Shown: piece after piece, positions 41,901 through 50,676 of the stretch
Layout of the letters: each line of letters starts with the position of its first letter
How positions within the stretch are numbered: the stretch's first letter is position 1
DNA from: Streptomyces exfoliatus
Lineage (GTDB): Bacteria; Actinomycetota; Actinomycetes; Streptomycetales; Streptomycetaceae
Assembly (NCBI RefSeq): GCF_000725545.1
Contig: NZ_JNZP01000001.1
Coordinates: forward strand, 62,001 to 126,000
Reading direction: 5' to 3'
DNA: 64,000 nucleotides
Notes under the pieces: model-generated
What the model was told of the DNA's origin: nothing
Database searches by the model: none
Seen by the model: the letters and a program-made list of their open reading frames with translations, nothing else
Program-made: the position numbers and the translations under genes

Positions 41901-42158
41901 GTGAACTCCCTTGAGCTGGGGGGACTGTGCCCGGAGGCCGTCCCCGTGGGGCGCCGGGCGGTGGCCCGGTCATCGTGGCGGCGCCAGGTTTCGGTGGGGC
42001 GTGCGCCAGGTAACAGAGTGGCGACATGGACACGTCACATCAAGGGGTGTGCGGCGTCCGATGGAGTGAGGGATTCCGTGCGGCGCCCGGCGGTTGGGCG
42101 TACGACGAGACCCCGGGCCGTTTCCCGGCCCGGGGTCTCGTCGTCGTATGCGGAGGTT

Positions 42159-42827
42159 CTACGGAAGGACGGTCAGGGTGATCGTCCCGTCGGCCGCGGC
42201 CTCGACCCGCAGGTGGTCGAGGTCGGGGATGTGGACGTCCGGCGCGAAGGCCGCCGCGCGCGGGCCCACGCCCACGATCCTCATGCCGGCCGCGCGGCCG
42301 GCCTGGATGCCGGCCTCCGAGTCCTCGAAGACGATGCAGTCCGCGGGGGCGAAGCCCAGCTCGGCCGCGCCCTTGAGGAAGCCCTCGGGGTCCGGCTTGC
42401 TGGCCCCGACGCACTCGGCGGTGACCCGGATCTCCGGCATCGGCAGCGCCGCCGCCCCCATCCGCGCCTGCGCGAGGGCCTCGTCCGCCGAGGTCACCAG
42501 GGCGTGCGGCAGCTCCGCGAGCGCGGCCATGAAGGCCGGGGCGCCGGGGACGGGAACGACGCCGTCGAGGTCGGCGGTCTCCTCGGCGAGCATGATCCGG
42601 TTGTCGGCGTGGTTCTGCGCCATCGGGCGGTCCGGGAGGAGGACGGCCATCGTCGCGTACCCCTGACGGCCGTGGACCACCTTGAGCACGGCGTCACCGT
42701 CGAGGCCCTGCCGCTCCGCCCAGCGTCGCCAGCAGCGCTCGACGACGGCGTCCGAGTTGACGAGGGTGCCGTCCATGTCGAGGAGGAGGGCGCGGGCGGT
42801 GAGCGTTGCCGGGGTGGTGGCAGGCAT
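42159..42827 (-). CDS. HAD-IA phosphatase (sugar-phosphatase-like)
   Basis: 222 aa. Motif I LLLDMDGTLVNSDAVVERCW, motif II 'LVTSADE', motif III Lys in 'VGASKPDPEGF' and motif IV 'VFEDSEAGIQAGRAAGM', as in 2-deoxyglucose-6-phosphatase/GPP-type sugar phosphatases. GGAG 7 nt before ATG 42827. Soluble cytosolic enzyme; stands alone. Confidence 0.92.
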   Translation of the reverse strand: MPATTPATLTARALLLDMDGTLVNSDAVVERCWRRWAERQGLDGDAVLKVVHGRQGYATMAVLLPDRPMAQNHADNRIMLAEETADLDGVVPVPGAPAFMAALAELPHALVTSADEALAQARMGAAALPMPEIRVTAECVGASKPDPEGFLKGAAELGFAPADCIVFEDSEAGIQAGRAAGMRIVGVGPRAAAFAPDVHIPDLDHLRVEAAADGTITLTVLP

Positions 42828-42954
42828 CAGGTCTCCAGAGGGGTGGTACGGAGAACGAAGCGGTCCCGCCCACCGGTCAGGGTTTCGCGGGCGGGGCCAC
42901 TTTGTTCTTCTACGATACAAAACCGGGGGCCGTCTTGGCCAACCCGGTCCGCAT

Positions 42955-43195
42955 GGCGGGACCGGGAGGGCGCCGGGGCGGGACCGGGAGGCTGCCGGGA
43001 TGGAGCCGGGGGCGGGACCGGGAGGGCGCCGGGGTGGCACCGGGAGGGAGCCGGGGGCGGCGCTGGGATGGTGCCTGGGTGTAGCCGGGGGCGGTGCCGG
43101 GGCGAGGCCCGGATGAGGGCGGGGGCGAGACCGGATGGGGCCCCGATGAGGGCCCGGATGAGGCAGGGGCGAGGCGCGGACGAGGGCCGGTGTCG
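42955..43195. repeat. Degenerate G-rich minisatellite between two minus-strand genes
   Basis: Repeated units of the type GGGACCGGGAGGGCGCCG and GGCCCGGATGAGG fill the interval between the HAD gene (from 42827) and the 3' end of the peptidoglycan-binding gene (43196). The only other notable part of the 370-bp gap is an A+T-rich spot near 42900 (TTTGTTCTTCTACGATAC), a possible HAD promoter. Confidence 0.7.
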
Positions 43196-44338
43196 TCAGA
43201 TGTTCGGCGTGTTCTCCTCCAGGACCCGGCGGGTGGCGGGGCCGTACACGCCCTCCGGGTCGCTCAGGCCCCAGTGCCACGTCTGGTAGCGGGCCACCGC
43301 CTCCCGTACCTCCTCGTCGTACCGTCCGTTGACAGGGCCGTCGTAGACCCACACGGCGGTCAGCCGCCGCTGGAGCTCCTTCACCTCGTGCCCGGTGGAA
43401 CCGAGGCTCAGGGTGACCTCCACCTCGTCCAGCCCGGGTGACTCCGAAGGAGAAGTCGACGCGGTCGGTCCCGTCGTCGTCGGTCCGGCCCCCGGCGCCG
43501 ACGAGGAGCCGGTCGGAGGCGCCGCCGGGCCCGTCGCGCTCGGCGAGGCGCTCGGCCGGGCGGTGGTGCGGCTCGCGGTGGGGGTGGGCGTCGGCGACGC
43601 GGACGTCGGGCGCGCGGTGGGGGAGGGCGACGCCGGATCCGGGCTCTCGGAGGACGGGGACGGGGACTCGGACACGGCGATGTTCAGGGACGCGCTCGTG
43701 GTGACCTCGGGCACGTCCGCCCGGTCGTCGCGCTCCTCCCCGCCGCCGAGCAGCGCCGCCGCCAGGGCCGCCGTGCCCGCCACGGCGGCGGCGGCCACCA
43801 CGGCCACCACCGCGCCCCGCCTGCGGCCCCGTCCCGGGGCCTGTCCCCGGTCATGGCCGGGTGGCGGCGGTACGGCGCCCCCGCCGCCCAGCAGCAGCGG
43901 CATGGTCTCGGAGGGGTCCCCGCCCGGGTACGAGCCCGCGGGCGCGCCGGGACCCGCCCCCTCCCCGTACGCCCCTGTCCCGTATGGCTTCGCCCCGTAC
44001 GCCCCCGCTCCGTACGCCCCCGGCAGCGGTGCCGTGACGGACGAGGAACCCCCGTCCGGCCGGATCGCCGTCAACTGGGCCGTCGGCGGATCGTCGGCCC
44101 CGTGAGAGGAGGTGTCAGCCCCGTGGGGCGAGGCGTCACCCCCGTGCGAGGAGGCGGCACCCCCGGACGGGTCCCCCGCCCCGTAGGACCCGTACGGGCT
44201 CGTGTCCTCTCCCGAGTCCAGCGTCACGTACGGCCTGATCCGTAGTGGATCGAAGTCCTCGGCCGCCGCCAGCTCCGCCTGGGCGCAGGCGCAGCCAGGT
44301 CTTTCCGCACCGCATTCAGGACAGACGTGTCCGGTCAT
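43196..44338 (-). CDS. Peptidoglycan-binding membrane protein with N-terminal zinc ribbon
   Basis: 380 aa. Order: CPECGAERPGCAC knuckle (6-18), Gly/Tyr/His-rich cytosolic region with repeats such as SSHGADD, a basic patch GRGRRRG, one TM helix (AVVAVVAAAAVAGTAALAAALL, about 178-199), a long Ser/Pro/Thr wall-spanning linker, and a C-terminal PG_binding_1 domain (LGSTGHEVKELQRRLTAVWVYDGPVNGRYDEEVREAVARYQTWHWG). Links cytoplasm to cell wall; partner unknown. Confidence 0.85.
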   Translation of the reverse strand: MTGHVCPECGAERPGCACAQAELAAAEDFDPLRIRPYVTLDSGEDTSPYGSYGAGDPSGGAASSHGGDASPHGADTSSHGADDPPTAQLTAIRPDGGSSSVTAPLPGAYGAGAYGAKPYGTGAYGEGAGPGAPAGSYPGGDPSETMPLLLGGGGAVPPPPGHDRGQAPGRGRRRGAVVAVVAAAAVAGTAALAAALLGGGEERDDRADVPEVTTSASLNIAVSESPSPSSESPDPASPSPTARPTSASPTPTPTASRTTARPSASPSATGPAAPPTGSSSAPGAGPTTTGPTASTSPSESPGLDEVEVTLSLGSTGHEVKELQRRLTAVWVYDGPVNGRYDEEVREAVARYQTWHWGLSDPEGVYGPATRRVLEENTPNI

Positions 44339-44386
44339 GATGGGTCCCCTCCCCGATACAACTGCGAGCGATTATGCAGCCCGCCC

Positions 44387-44591
44387 CTAGGACCTGTCTT
44401 TTGGGTCAGGCCGGGCTGGCGGGGCCTGGCACGCACGCTCGCCGCGATGTCGTCACTCTCCCCCAAGCTCTCGGCTTCGCTCGAGCAGGGCGGTATCCCC
44501 ATGGCTCCGCCATGACTCCCTCCTCCGCCTTGCGATCGCACGCACCAGACCCCGCTCCCTGATCCGGCCTGATCCAAAAGACAGGCCCTAG
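44387..44591. mobile_element. 205-bp MITE with 28-bp terminal inverted repeats (copy B)
   Basis: Left TIR 44387-44414 (starts CTAGGACCTGTCTTTTGG) and right TIR 44564-44591 are inverted copies with two mismatches, each ending in CTAG. No coding capacity. CTAG ends are reminiscent of IS5/IS112-type target preference. Related fragments occur at 1946-1995 and 61411-61445. Confidence 0.8.
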
Positions 44592-44680
44592 CCGGTGGGC
44601 GAACAGCGGTGCTCTTCGGGAGGCCATAACCGGACATTCGGACCAGGATGGAGGGGCCGTCCCATGGGCCGTCCGGCGGG

Positions 44681-44722
44681 ACGCCCGACGACACGCCCGA
44701 CGACACGCCCGAGGAGACGCCC
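44681..44722. repeat. 12-bp tandem repeat ending at the MFS start codon
   Basis: ACGCCCGACGAC at 44681-44692 and 44693-44704, variant ACGCCCGAGGAG at 44705-44716, then ACGCCC directly before ATG 44723. The change GACGAC to GAGGAG in the last unit creates the ribosome-binding site. Confidence 0.85.
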
Positions 44723-46783
44723 ATGGCTCAGGAAGTGAGCCCCTCCCAGCTCGGCGGCGCCCCGGCGCCGGGCGAGGGTCAGAGCCACCGCACCGTCCTC
44801 GTCGCGATCGGCGCGCTGCTGCTCGGCATGCTGCTCGCCGCCCTCGACCAGACCATCGTCTCCACCGCCCTGCCGACCATCGTCAGCGAGCTCGGCGGCA
44901 TGGAGCACCTCTCCTGGGTGGTCACGGCGTACATGCTGGCGTCCACGGCCGCGACACCCCTCTGGGGCAAGCTCGGCGACCAGTACGGCCGCAAGAAGCT
45001 CTTCCAGTCCGCCATCGTCATCTTCCTCATCGGCTCCGCCCTCTGCGGCATCGCCCAGAACATGCCGCAGCTCATCGCCTTCCGCGCGATCCAGGGCCTC
45101 GGCGGCGGCGGCCTCATGGTCCTGTCGATGGCGATCGTCGGCGACCTCGTGTCCCCCCGGGAACGTGGCAAGTACCAGGGCCTCTTCGGCGCCGTCTTCG
45201 GCGCCACCAGCGTCCTCGGCCCGCTGCTCGGCGGCCTCTTCACCGAGCACCTCTCCTGGCGCTGGGTCTTCTACATCAACCTGCCGATCGGGATCGTCGC
45301 GCTCTTCGTCATCGCGGCCGTGCTCCACATCCCGGTGCGCTCGACCCCGCACGCCATCGACTACCTCGGCACCTTCCTCATCGCCTCGGTCGCCACCTGC
45401 CTGGTCCTCGTGGCCTCCCTCGGCGGCACCACCTGGGCGTGGGGTTCGGCGCAGATCATCGGCCTCGCCGTCCTCGGCTGCGTCCTCCTCGTCTGGTTCG
45501 TGTACGTCGAACGGCGGGCCGCCGAACCGGTGCTGCCGCTCAAGCTGTTCAGGATCCGGACCTTCACCCTCGTCTCGGTCATCAGCTTCGTCGTCGGCTT
45601 CGCGATGTTCGGCGCGATGACCTATCTGCCGACCTTCCTCCAGGTCGTGCAGGGCGTCACGCCGACCATGTCCGGCGTGCACATGCTGCCCATGGTCGCC
45701 GGCATGCTGATCACCTCGACCGCCTCCGGCCAGATCGTCTCCCGTACCGGCCGCTGGAAGGTCTTCCCCATCGCGGGCACCGCGCTCACGGCCCTCGGCC
45801 TGCTGCTCCTCAACGAGCTGACGGAGACCACCTCCACCGGGGTGATGAGCGTCTACTTCTTCGTCTTCGGCGCCGGACTCGGCCTGGTCATGCAGGTCCT
45901 CGTCCTGGTCGTGCAGAACGCCGTCTCGTACGAGGACCTCGGCGTCGCCACCTCCGGAGCCACCTTCTTCCGCTCCATCGGAGCCTCCTTCGGCGTCGCC
46001 GTCTTCGGCACGATCTTCACCAACCGGCTCACCGCCAAGCTCGACGAGGTGTTCGCCTCGGCCGGACAGGACATCCCACCGGGCATCGGCCCCGAGGAGG
46101 TCGCCGCCGACCCGCGCACCCTCGGCGAACTCCCGGCCGAGCTGCGCCCCTCCGTCCTGCACGCGTACGCCACCTCCATCACCGACGTCTTCCTGTACGC
46201 GGCCCCCGTCGTCCTCGTCGCCTTCGTCGTCGCCTGGTTCCTCAAGGAGGACAAGCTGCGGGCCTCGGTCACCGCGCCCGACACCAGCCAGACGCTCGCC
46301 TCCAACCCCGTCGAACGCTCCTCGTACGACGAATGCGCCCGCGCCCTCTCCGTCCTCGGTTCCCGCGAAGGACGCAAGGCGATCTACGAGAAGATCACCG
46401 CCCGCGCGGGCCTCGACCTGCTGCCCGCCGCGAGCTGGCTGCTGCTCCGCATCCGCCGCCACGGCACGGTCGAGCCCGCCCGGCTCGCCGAGACCGTGCC
46501 CGTACCGCTGCGGGTGATCACGGAGGCGTCCCGGCAGGTGGAGGAACGACACCTGGCCACCCGGGAAGGACTCCAGCTGATCCTCACGGAGGAGGGCGTA
46601 CGGGTGGCGACCCGGCTCGCGGCCGCCCGGGAGGAGTCGCTCGCCGAGCTCCTCGGCGACTGGTGGGGTCCGGACCGTCCCACCGACCTGGTGCAGCTGG
46701 TGGAGCAGCTGACGGCGGAACTGTCCGGCTCGGACGGGGAGCGGCCGCACGACCCGGAGCCGCCCCGGGACCACCACGCGTAG
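44723..46783 (+). CDS. DHA2-type MFS exporter with C-terminal winged-helix-like domain
   Basis: 686 aa. Residues about 25-530: 14-TM drug exporter (LDQTIVSTALPTIV motif D1; GKLGDQYGRKK motif A; GATSVLGPLLGG motif C). Residues about 545-686 are soluble: KAIYEKITARAGLDLLPAASWLLLRIRRHGTVEPARLAETVPVPLRVITEASRQVEERHLATREGLQLILTEEGVRVATRL resembles a MarR-type winged helix, ending in an acidic tail. So transporter and a DNA- or ligand-binding-like module are fused. ATG 44723 with GAGGAG 6 nt upstream beats the ATG at 44648. Confidence 0.88.
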   Translation: MAQEVSPSQLGGAPAPGEGQSHRTVLVAIGALLLGMLLAALDQTIVSTALPTIVSELGGMEHLSWVVTAYMLASTAATPLWGKLGDQYGRKKLFQSAIVIFLIGSALCGIAQNMPQLIAFRAIQGLGGGGLMVLSMAIVGDLVSPRERGKYQGLFGAVFGATSVLGPLLGGLFTEHLSWRWVFYINLPIGIVALFVIAAVLHIPVRSTPHAIDYLGTFLIASVATCLVLVASLGGTTWAWGSAQIIGLAVLGCVLLVWFVYVERRAAEPVLPLKLFRIRTFTLVSVISFVVGFAMFGAMTYLPTFLQVVQGVTPTMSGVHMLPMVAGMLITSTASGQIVSRTGRWKVFPIAGTALTALGLLLLNELTETTSTGVMSVYFFVFGAGLGLVMQVLVLVVQNAVSYEDLGVATSGATFFRSIGASFGVAVFGTIFTNRLTAKLDEVFASAGQDIPPGIGPEEVAADPRTLGELPAELRPSVLHAYATSITDVFLYAAPVVLVAFVVAWFLKEDKLRASVTAPDTSQTLASNPVERSSYDECARALSVLGSREGRKAIYEKITARAGLDLLPAASWLLLRIRRHGTVEPARLAETVPVPLRVITEASRQVEERHLATREGLQLILTEEGVRVATRLAAAREESLAELLGDWWGPDRPTDLVQLVEQLTAELSGSDGERPHDPEPPRDHHA

Positions 46784-46889
46784 GTCGCCGGACGGGGTAA
46801 CTCCCGCTCCACAAACCCTCTGTGACCAGAACTCAGGCCTGCTCAGTACGCTGTCCTCTCCAAGATCACGTCACAGGGGGACGGGCAGG

Positions 46890-47675
46890 ATGAGCAGCGA
46901 ACAGCCACACCAGGGCGGGTACGGCGGACAGCCGGGATACGGCGGGCAGTCGGGGTACGGCGGGCAGCCCGGGTACGGGGCGCCCGGCGCCCCCGGCGGA
47001 TACGGACTGCCGGCGCAGCCCGCCCCCGCCCGAGCGGCCTCCCACCGAGGGGCCTGGATAGGCGCGGGAGCCACCCTCCTCGCGGCGGTGATCGGCGTCG
47101 TCGGTACGTACGTGGTGACCAGCGGCAACGCCAAGCCCACACCGCCCGCCGCACAGGGCCCGGCGCCCTCGGCCACCACGGCCGGCACTCCGGGCGGCCA
47201 GGCGGCTGCCCCGGACGCGTCGCAGAGCCCGGATGCCTCGCAGTCCCCTGATTCACAGGCGCCCCCGACGGCGGCGACGCCGCCCGCGAAGCCGGCCGGC
47301 ACCGTCGGGTGGCAGGGCGCCCTGGCGATCACGTACGCGGACGCGAAGGACCTGGACTCCGCGCCTCCCGTGGAGTCCGAGATCAACGAGGAGAACGACT
47401 TCTCCGTCCACCCCTTCGGCACCAGTCACATGCTGAGCCCCGACAGCGGGGCCAAGGCGCTGGTGTGGAAGGACTCCACGAAGGTGCCCACGTACGCGGA
47501 CTGCGCGGGCGTGGTCGACACGCTGGGGACCACGACGGCGATGAAGACGAAGACCGGCCTGGTGCTCTGCGCCCGCACGAACGACGGCCGCGTCGCCCGG
47601 CTGACCGTGAAGGAACTGACCGGGCAGGCGAGCGACATGAGCGTGGTCCTCGACGTCGTCGTCTGGAGCGGCTGA
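46890..47675 (+). CDS. Membrane-anchored secreted protein with YGGQ-repeat N-terminus
   Basis: 261 aa. Cytosolic N-terminus of Gly-Tyr-Gln repeats (QPGYGGQSGYGGQPGYG), a basic residue patch, one TM helix (about 57-76), a Pro/Ala/Ser linker and an extracellular domain of ~130 residues (ALAITYADAKDLDSAPPVESEINEENDFSV... with Cys in YADCAG and VLCARTNDG likely disulfide-bonded). Common actinomycete design; function unknown. ATG 46890 follows a GGGGGACGGGCAGG tract. Confidence 0.75.
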   Translation: MSSEQPHQGGYGGQPGYGGQSGYGGQPGYGAPGAPGGYGLPAQPAPARAASHRGAWIGAGATLLAAVIGVVGTYVVTSGNAKPTPPAAQGPAPSATTAGTPGGQAAAPDASQSPDASQSPDSQAPPTAATPPAKPAGTVGWQGALAITYADAKDLDSAPPVESEINEENDFSVHPFGTSHMLSPDSGAKALVWKDSTKVPTYADCAGVVDTLGTTTAMKTKTGLVLCARTNDGRVARLTVKELTGQASDMSVVLDVVVWSG

Positions 47676-47695
47676 CCGCGAGCGGCCCCGGCGGA

Positions 47696-48181
47696 TCAGA
47701 GGTCCTTGCCGTACCAGACGTCCATGTACGGACCGGAGCAGTAGGCCGGTATCTCCGCGTACCCGTGCCGCGCGTACAGGGCACGTGCCTCGACCAGGTC
47801 CAGTCGCGTGTTGAGGACCATCCGGCGCGCGCCGAGCGCGCGGGCCGCGTCCTCGAGGCCGCCCATCAGGACGCCGGCGCCGCCGAGGCCGCGAAAGGCG
47901 TGGCGCAGGAAGACCCGGGTCAGCTCGGCGCGTTCCCCGTCGAGGAGCAGGACTCCTCCGCAGGCGGCGGGCTTCCCCTCGTAGCGCCCGACGAGGAACT
48001 GCCCGGTCGGCGGGGTCAGCAGCTCGACCCCGTCACCGGCCAGCCCCTCGTCGATCTCCGCCTCGGTCGCGGGGCGCTTCCAGTAGCGGCTGGCGACGTC
48101 GTCGTAGTAGTCACGGCGCAGAGCGGTCGCGTCCGGGGTGTCGACGCGCTCGGGGGAGAAGGTCCAGGTCATGCGTGCCAT
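47696..48181 (-). CDS. GNAT-family N-acetyltransferase
   Basis: 161 aa. Acetyl-CoA binding motif A seen in LTRVFLRHAFRGLGGAGVLMGGLEDAARALGARRMVLNT (R-G-L-G-G-A loop) and motif B 'ARALYARHGYAEIPAY'. Substrate unknown. Start ATG 48181, with ATG 48172 as alternative (MTWTF). Confidence 0.9.
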   Translation of the reverse strand: MARMTWTFSPERVDTPDATALRRDYYDDVASRYWKRPATEAEIDEGLAGDGVELLTPPTGQFLVGRYEGKPAACGGVLLLDGERAELTRVFLRHAFRGLGGAGVLMGGLEDAARALGARRMVLNTRLDLVEARALYARHGYAEIPAYCSGPYMDVWYGKDL

Positions 48182-48246
48182 TGTGCGGCGCGCACGACCC
48201 GGGGCGCAGCTCCGTTTCCCCCGGCCCGGCCCGGCCGGGGCACGGC

Positions 48247-48576
48247 TCAGTTCTTGGGGGACGCCTGCTGGACGACCTCGAACGACCAGAGGGTCGATCC
48301 GGAGGCGGCGGGCTTCGGCCGCTCACCGCCCTCGCTGCCGCCGCCCTGGTGGGCTGCCTTCATGGAGCCGTTCATCCAGGCCTGGAAGTCCTCCTCGCTG
48401 CGCCAGCGGGTGTACACCAGGTACTGGTCGGTGCCTTCCAGCGGGCGCAGCAGCTCGAACCACTCGAAACCGTCGGAACCCTCTACGGCCCCCGCGCGGG
48501 ACGCGAAGCGCTGCTCCAACACCTCGCGCTGCTCGGCCGGAACGGTCAGGACGTTGATCTTTACCACGCTGGGCAC
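48247..48576 (-). CDS. MhuD/IsdG-like haem-degrading monooxygenase (ABM fold)
   Basis: 109 aa. Strongly similar, from memory, to M. tuberculosis MhuD: VVKINVLTVPAEQREVLEQRFASRAGAVE, 'FELLRPLEGTDQYLVYTRW', 'DFQAW', 'AAH'. The three key haem-pocket residues fall at Asn8, Trp67 and His76, matching MhuD Asn7/Trp66/His75 with a one-residue offset. Expected to open haem and release iron for use in the cytosol. GTG 48576 follows GAGAGG; a longer frame to 48627 lacks a ribosome site. General annotation would be antibiotic-biosynthesis monooxygenase. Confidence 0.82.
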   Translation of the reverse strand: MPSVVKINVLTVPAEQREVLEQRFASRAGAVEGSDGFEWFELLRPLEGTDQYLVYTRWRSEEDFQAWMNGSMKAAHQGGGSEGGERPKPAASGSTLWSFEVVQQASPKN

Positions 48577-48824
48577 ATGACACCTCTCGGGAAGCACAGG
48601 CCGGGCACAGCACCCCGCCTTGATCACGCCCGTGCAGTCTCCTACACAGGCCGGTCAAAGCGGCGTGAGGACGACGCGCGGGCATCACCCGTGGCGCGAT
48701 GACGCCGGCCCCGCGCGGCGGGCTTCTTGGCCAGGGGGGCGACTCCGGCGTGGCTCCCATGTGAGGCTCTGTACGGGTGGCTCGGTGCTCCCTTTCCCCT
48801 CACGACGCTCATGGAAGGCACGAC

Positions 48825-50015
48825 ATGACGCAGACCCCCACCACCCTCCGGGTGGACGCGGTACGGGAGTTGGCCGCGCGTTGGTTGCCCCTGCTCGGGG
48901 ACGACGACTTCGTCGTCTCGCCCCTCGGGCTGTGGCTGGCCCTCGGGGCTGTCGCCTCCGGGGCCGGAGGGCGGACCGGCGAGGAGATGGGGGAGTTGCT
49001 CGGGGTCGAGGGGGCGGCCGCCGCCGAGGCCGTGACCCTAGGCGGGCGGTGGCTCGGGCAGGCGCCGGACGTGGCGGTGGCGACCGGGGTGTGGAGCCGG
49101 GTGCCGGTGCTCGACGCCTTCCGGGCGGGGCTGCCCGACGTGCGGTTCGGGCTGCTGCCCGGGGCGGTGTGGTCCGCGCTGCCCGACGACGCCTTCGGTG
49201 CGACGGACGACATGTCCCTCGGCGTGATCCCCGACGCGCAGGAGGAGCTCGACGCCTGGGTACGCAGTGCCACCGGAGGGCGGATCACGCGGCTGCCGCT
49301 CGATCTGGACGGTTCCGAGGATCTCGTGCTGCTCAACGCCCTCGCGCTGAAGGCCTCCTGGCTGACCGCCTTCCCCGGGCATCTCACCCGTGACGAGCCC
49401 TTCACCGACGGAGACGGGGACGCCCGGCCCGTGCCGACCATGCGGCAGCGGATCCCGGCCGGCCGGGTCTGGTACGTGGGCGGGGTCACCGTCGTCGAGC
49501 TGCCCTGCGCGGGGGAGGGGGGCGTGCGGGTGCGCTTCGTGCTGGGGGCCGAGGCCGACGGGGCAGACGTCGACGGGGCCGAGGCCGACGGGCCCGGCGA
49601 CGTGCTGCCCGCCGCCTGGGCCGGGGCCGACGCGCGGCGGCCGCTCGTCGCGGATGCGGCCGATCTCAGCCTGCCGCGCTTCACCCTCCGTACGAAGACC
49701 GACGCGAGGGAGTATCTGGCCGCGCTCGGCCTGACCCGGGCGATCGACCCGCGTGAGGCCGACTTCTCGGGCCTCTCGCCGGCGGACCTGTACATCGCCA
49801 AGGTCGTGCAGGAGGCGGTGGTCGAGGTCGCGGAGGAAGGGGTGGAGGCGGCGGCCGTCACCCAGGTGACGATGCCGCGCAGCGCCGCCCCGCCCCGTCA
49901 CGAGGTGGTGGAACGCATCGCCTTCGACCGGCCGTTCGGTGTGGTCGTCCTCGACGGTTCGGGCGAGGTGCCGCTGTTCACGGGCTGGCGGCGGAGCGCG
50001 CCTCCGGTCAGCTGA
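48825..50015 (+). CDS. Serpin-family serine protease inhibitor
   Basis: 396 aa, normal serpin size. Family landmarks: FVVSPLGLWLALGAVASGAGGRTGEEM (helices B-C), 'LLNALALKASW', hinge of the reactive loop VEVAEEGVEAAAVT, and the C-terminal 'FDRPFGVVVLDGSGEVPLFTGW'. The small-residue hinge (EAAAVT) indicates an inhibitory type; the reactive bond probably lies around TMPRSA. No signal peptide, so it works in the cytosol. GGAAGG precedes ATG 48825. Ends 8 bp into the convergent methyltransferase gene. Confidence 0.92.
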   Translation: MTQTPTTLRVDAVRELAARWLPLLGDDDFVVSPLGLWLALGAVASGAGGRTGEEMGELLGVEGAAAAEAVTLGGRWLGQAPDVAVATGVWSRVPVLDAFRAGLPDVRFGLLPGAVWSALPDDAFGATDDMSLGVIPDAQEELDAWVRSATGGRITRLPLDLDGSEDLVLLNALALKASWLTAFPGHLTRDEPFTDGDGDARPVPTMRQRIPAGRVWYVGGVTVVELPCAGEGGVRVRFVLGAEADGADVDGAEADGPGDVLPAAWAGADARRPLVADAADLSLPRFTLRTKTDAREYLAALGLTRAIDPREADFSGLSPADLYIAKVVQEAVVEVAEEGVEAAAVTQVTMPRSAAPPRHEVVERIAFDRPFGVVVLDGSGEVPLFTGWRRSAPPVS

Positions 50016-50676
50016 CGACCCGGGCGAGCAGCAGGCCGTCGTAACCCTTCGTGCCGACCGTCTGGAGGGCCGTCGCGTCCAGTCGGGGTTCGCGGGCGAC
50101 GAACTCGAACAGTTCGCGGGTCCCGGTGATCGCCGGGTCGTCCGGGTCCGGAGTGGCGACCCTGCCGCCGCGCACCACGTTGTCGACGATGATCACCGTG
50201 CCGGGGCGGGAGAGCTTGAGGGCCCATTCGGCATAGCGCGGGTTGTTGACCTTGTCGGCGTCGACGAAGACCAGGTCGAAGGGGCCGGCGCCCTCCGCCT
50301 CCAGCTGCGGCAGGGTGTCCAGGGCCGCGCCCGTGCGGACCTCGACGAGCTTGTCGAGGCCGGCGCGGGCGATGTTGGCGCGGGCGACGTCCGCGTGGGC
50401 GGGGTCGTATTCCAGGGTGATCAGCCGTCCGTCGGCGGGCAGGGCGCGGGCCAGCCAGATCGTGCTGTATCCGCCGAGGGTGCCGATCTCCAGGATGTTC
50501 CGGGCGCCCTGCGTCAGGGCCAGCAGGTGGAGCAGCTTCCCCTGGTTGGGGGCGACGGCGATCTCGGGCAGGCCGGCCGCCGTGGAGGCGGCGAGCGCGG
50601 CCGTGAGCACGTCGTCGGCCGGTGCGACGGTCCTGCTGAAGTAGTCGTCGACCGCGTTCCACTGAGGGTTCGTCAT
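50008..50676 (-). CDS. Class-I SAM O-methyltransferase (methyltransferase family 3)
   Basis: 222 aa. SAM motif I LEIGTLGGYSTIWLARAL, acidic ribose-binding 'LEYDP', metal-site 'FVDADKVNN' and 'IVDNVVRGGRV', as in catechol/caffeoyl-CoA O-methyltransferases. Divalent-metal-dependent methylation of a catechol-like acceptor is likely. Its ATG 50676 overlaps the stop of the DUF2330 gene (ATGA), so the two are translationally coupled. Confidence 0.92.
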   Translation of the reverse strand: MTNPQWNAVDDYFSRTVAPADDVLTAALAASTAAGLPEIAVAPNQGKLLHLLALTQGARNILEIGTLGGYSTIWLARALPADGRLITLEYDPAHADVARANIARAGLDKLVEVRTGAALDTLPQLEAEGAGPFDLVFVDADKVNNPRYAEWALKLSRPGTVIIVDNVVRGGRVATPDPDDPAITGTRELFEFVAREPRLDATALQTVGTKGYDGLLLARVVS

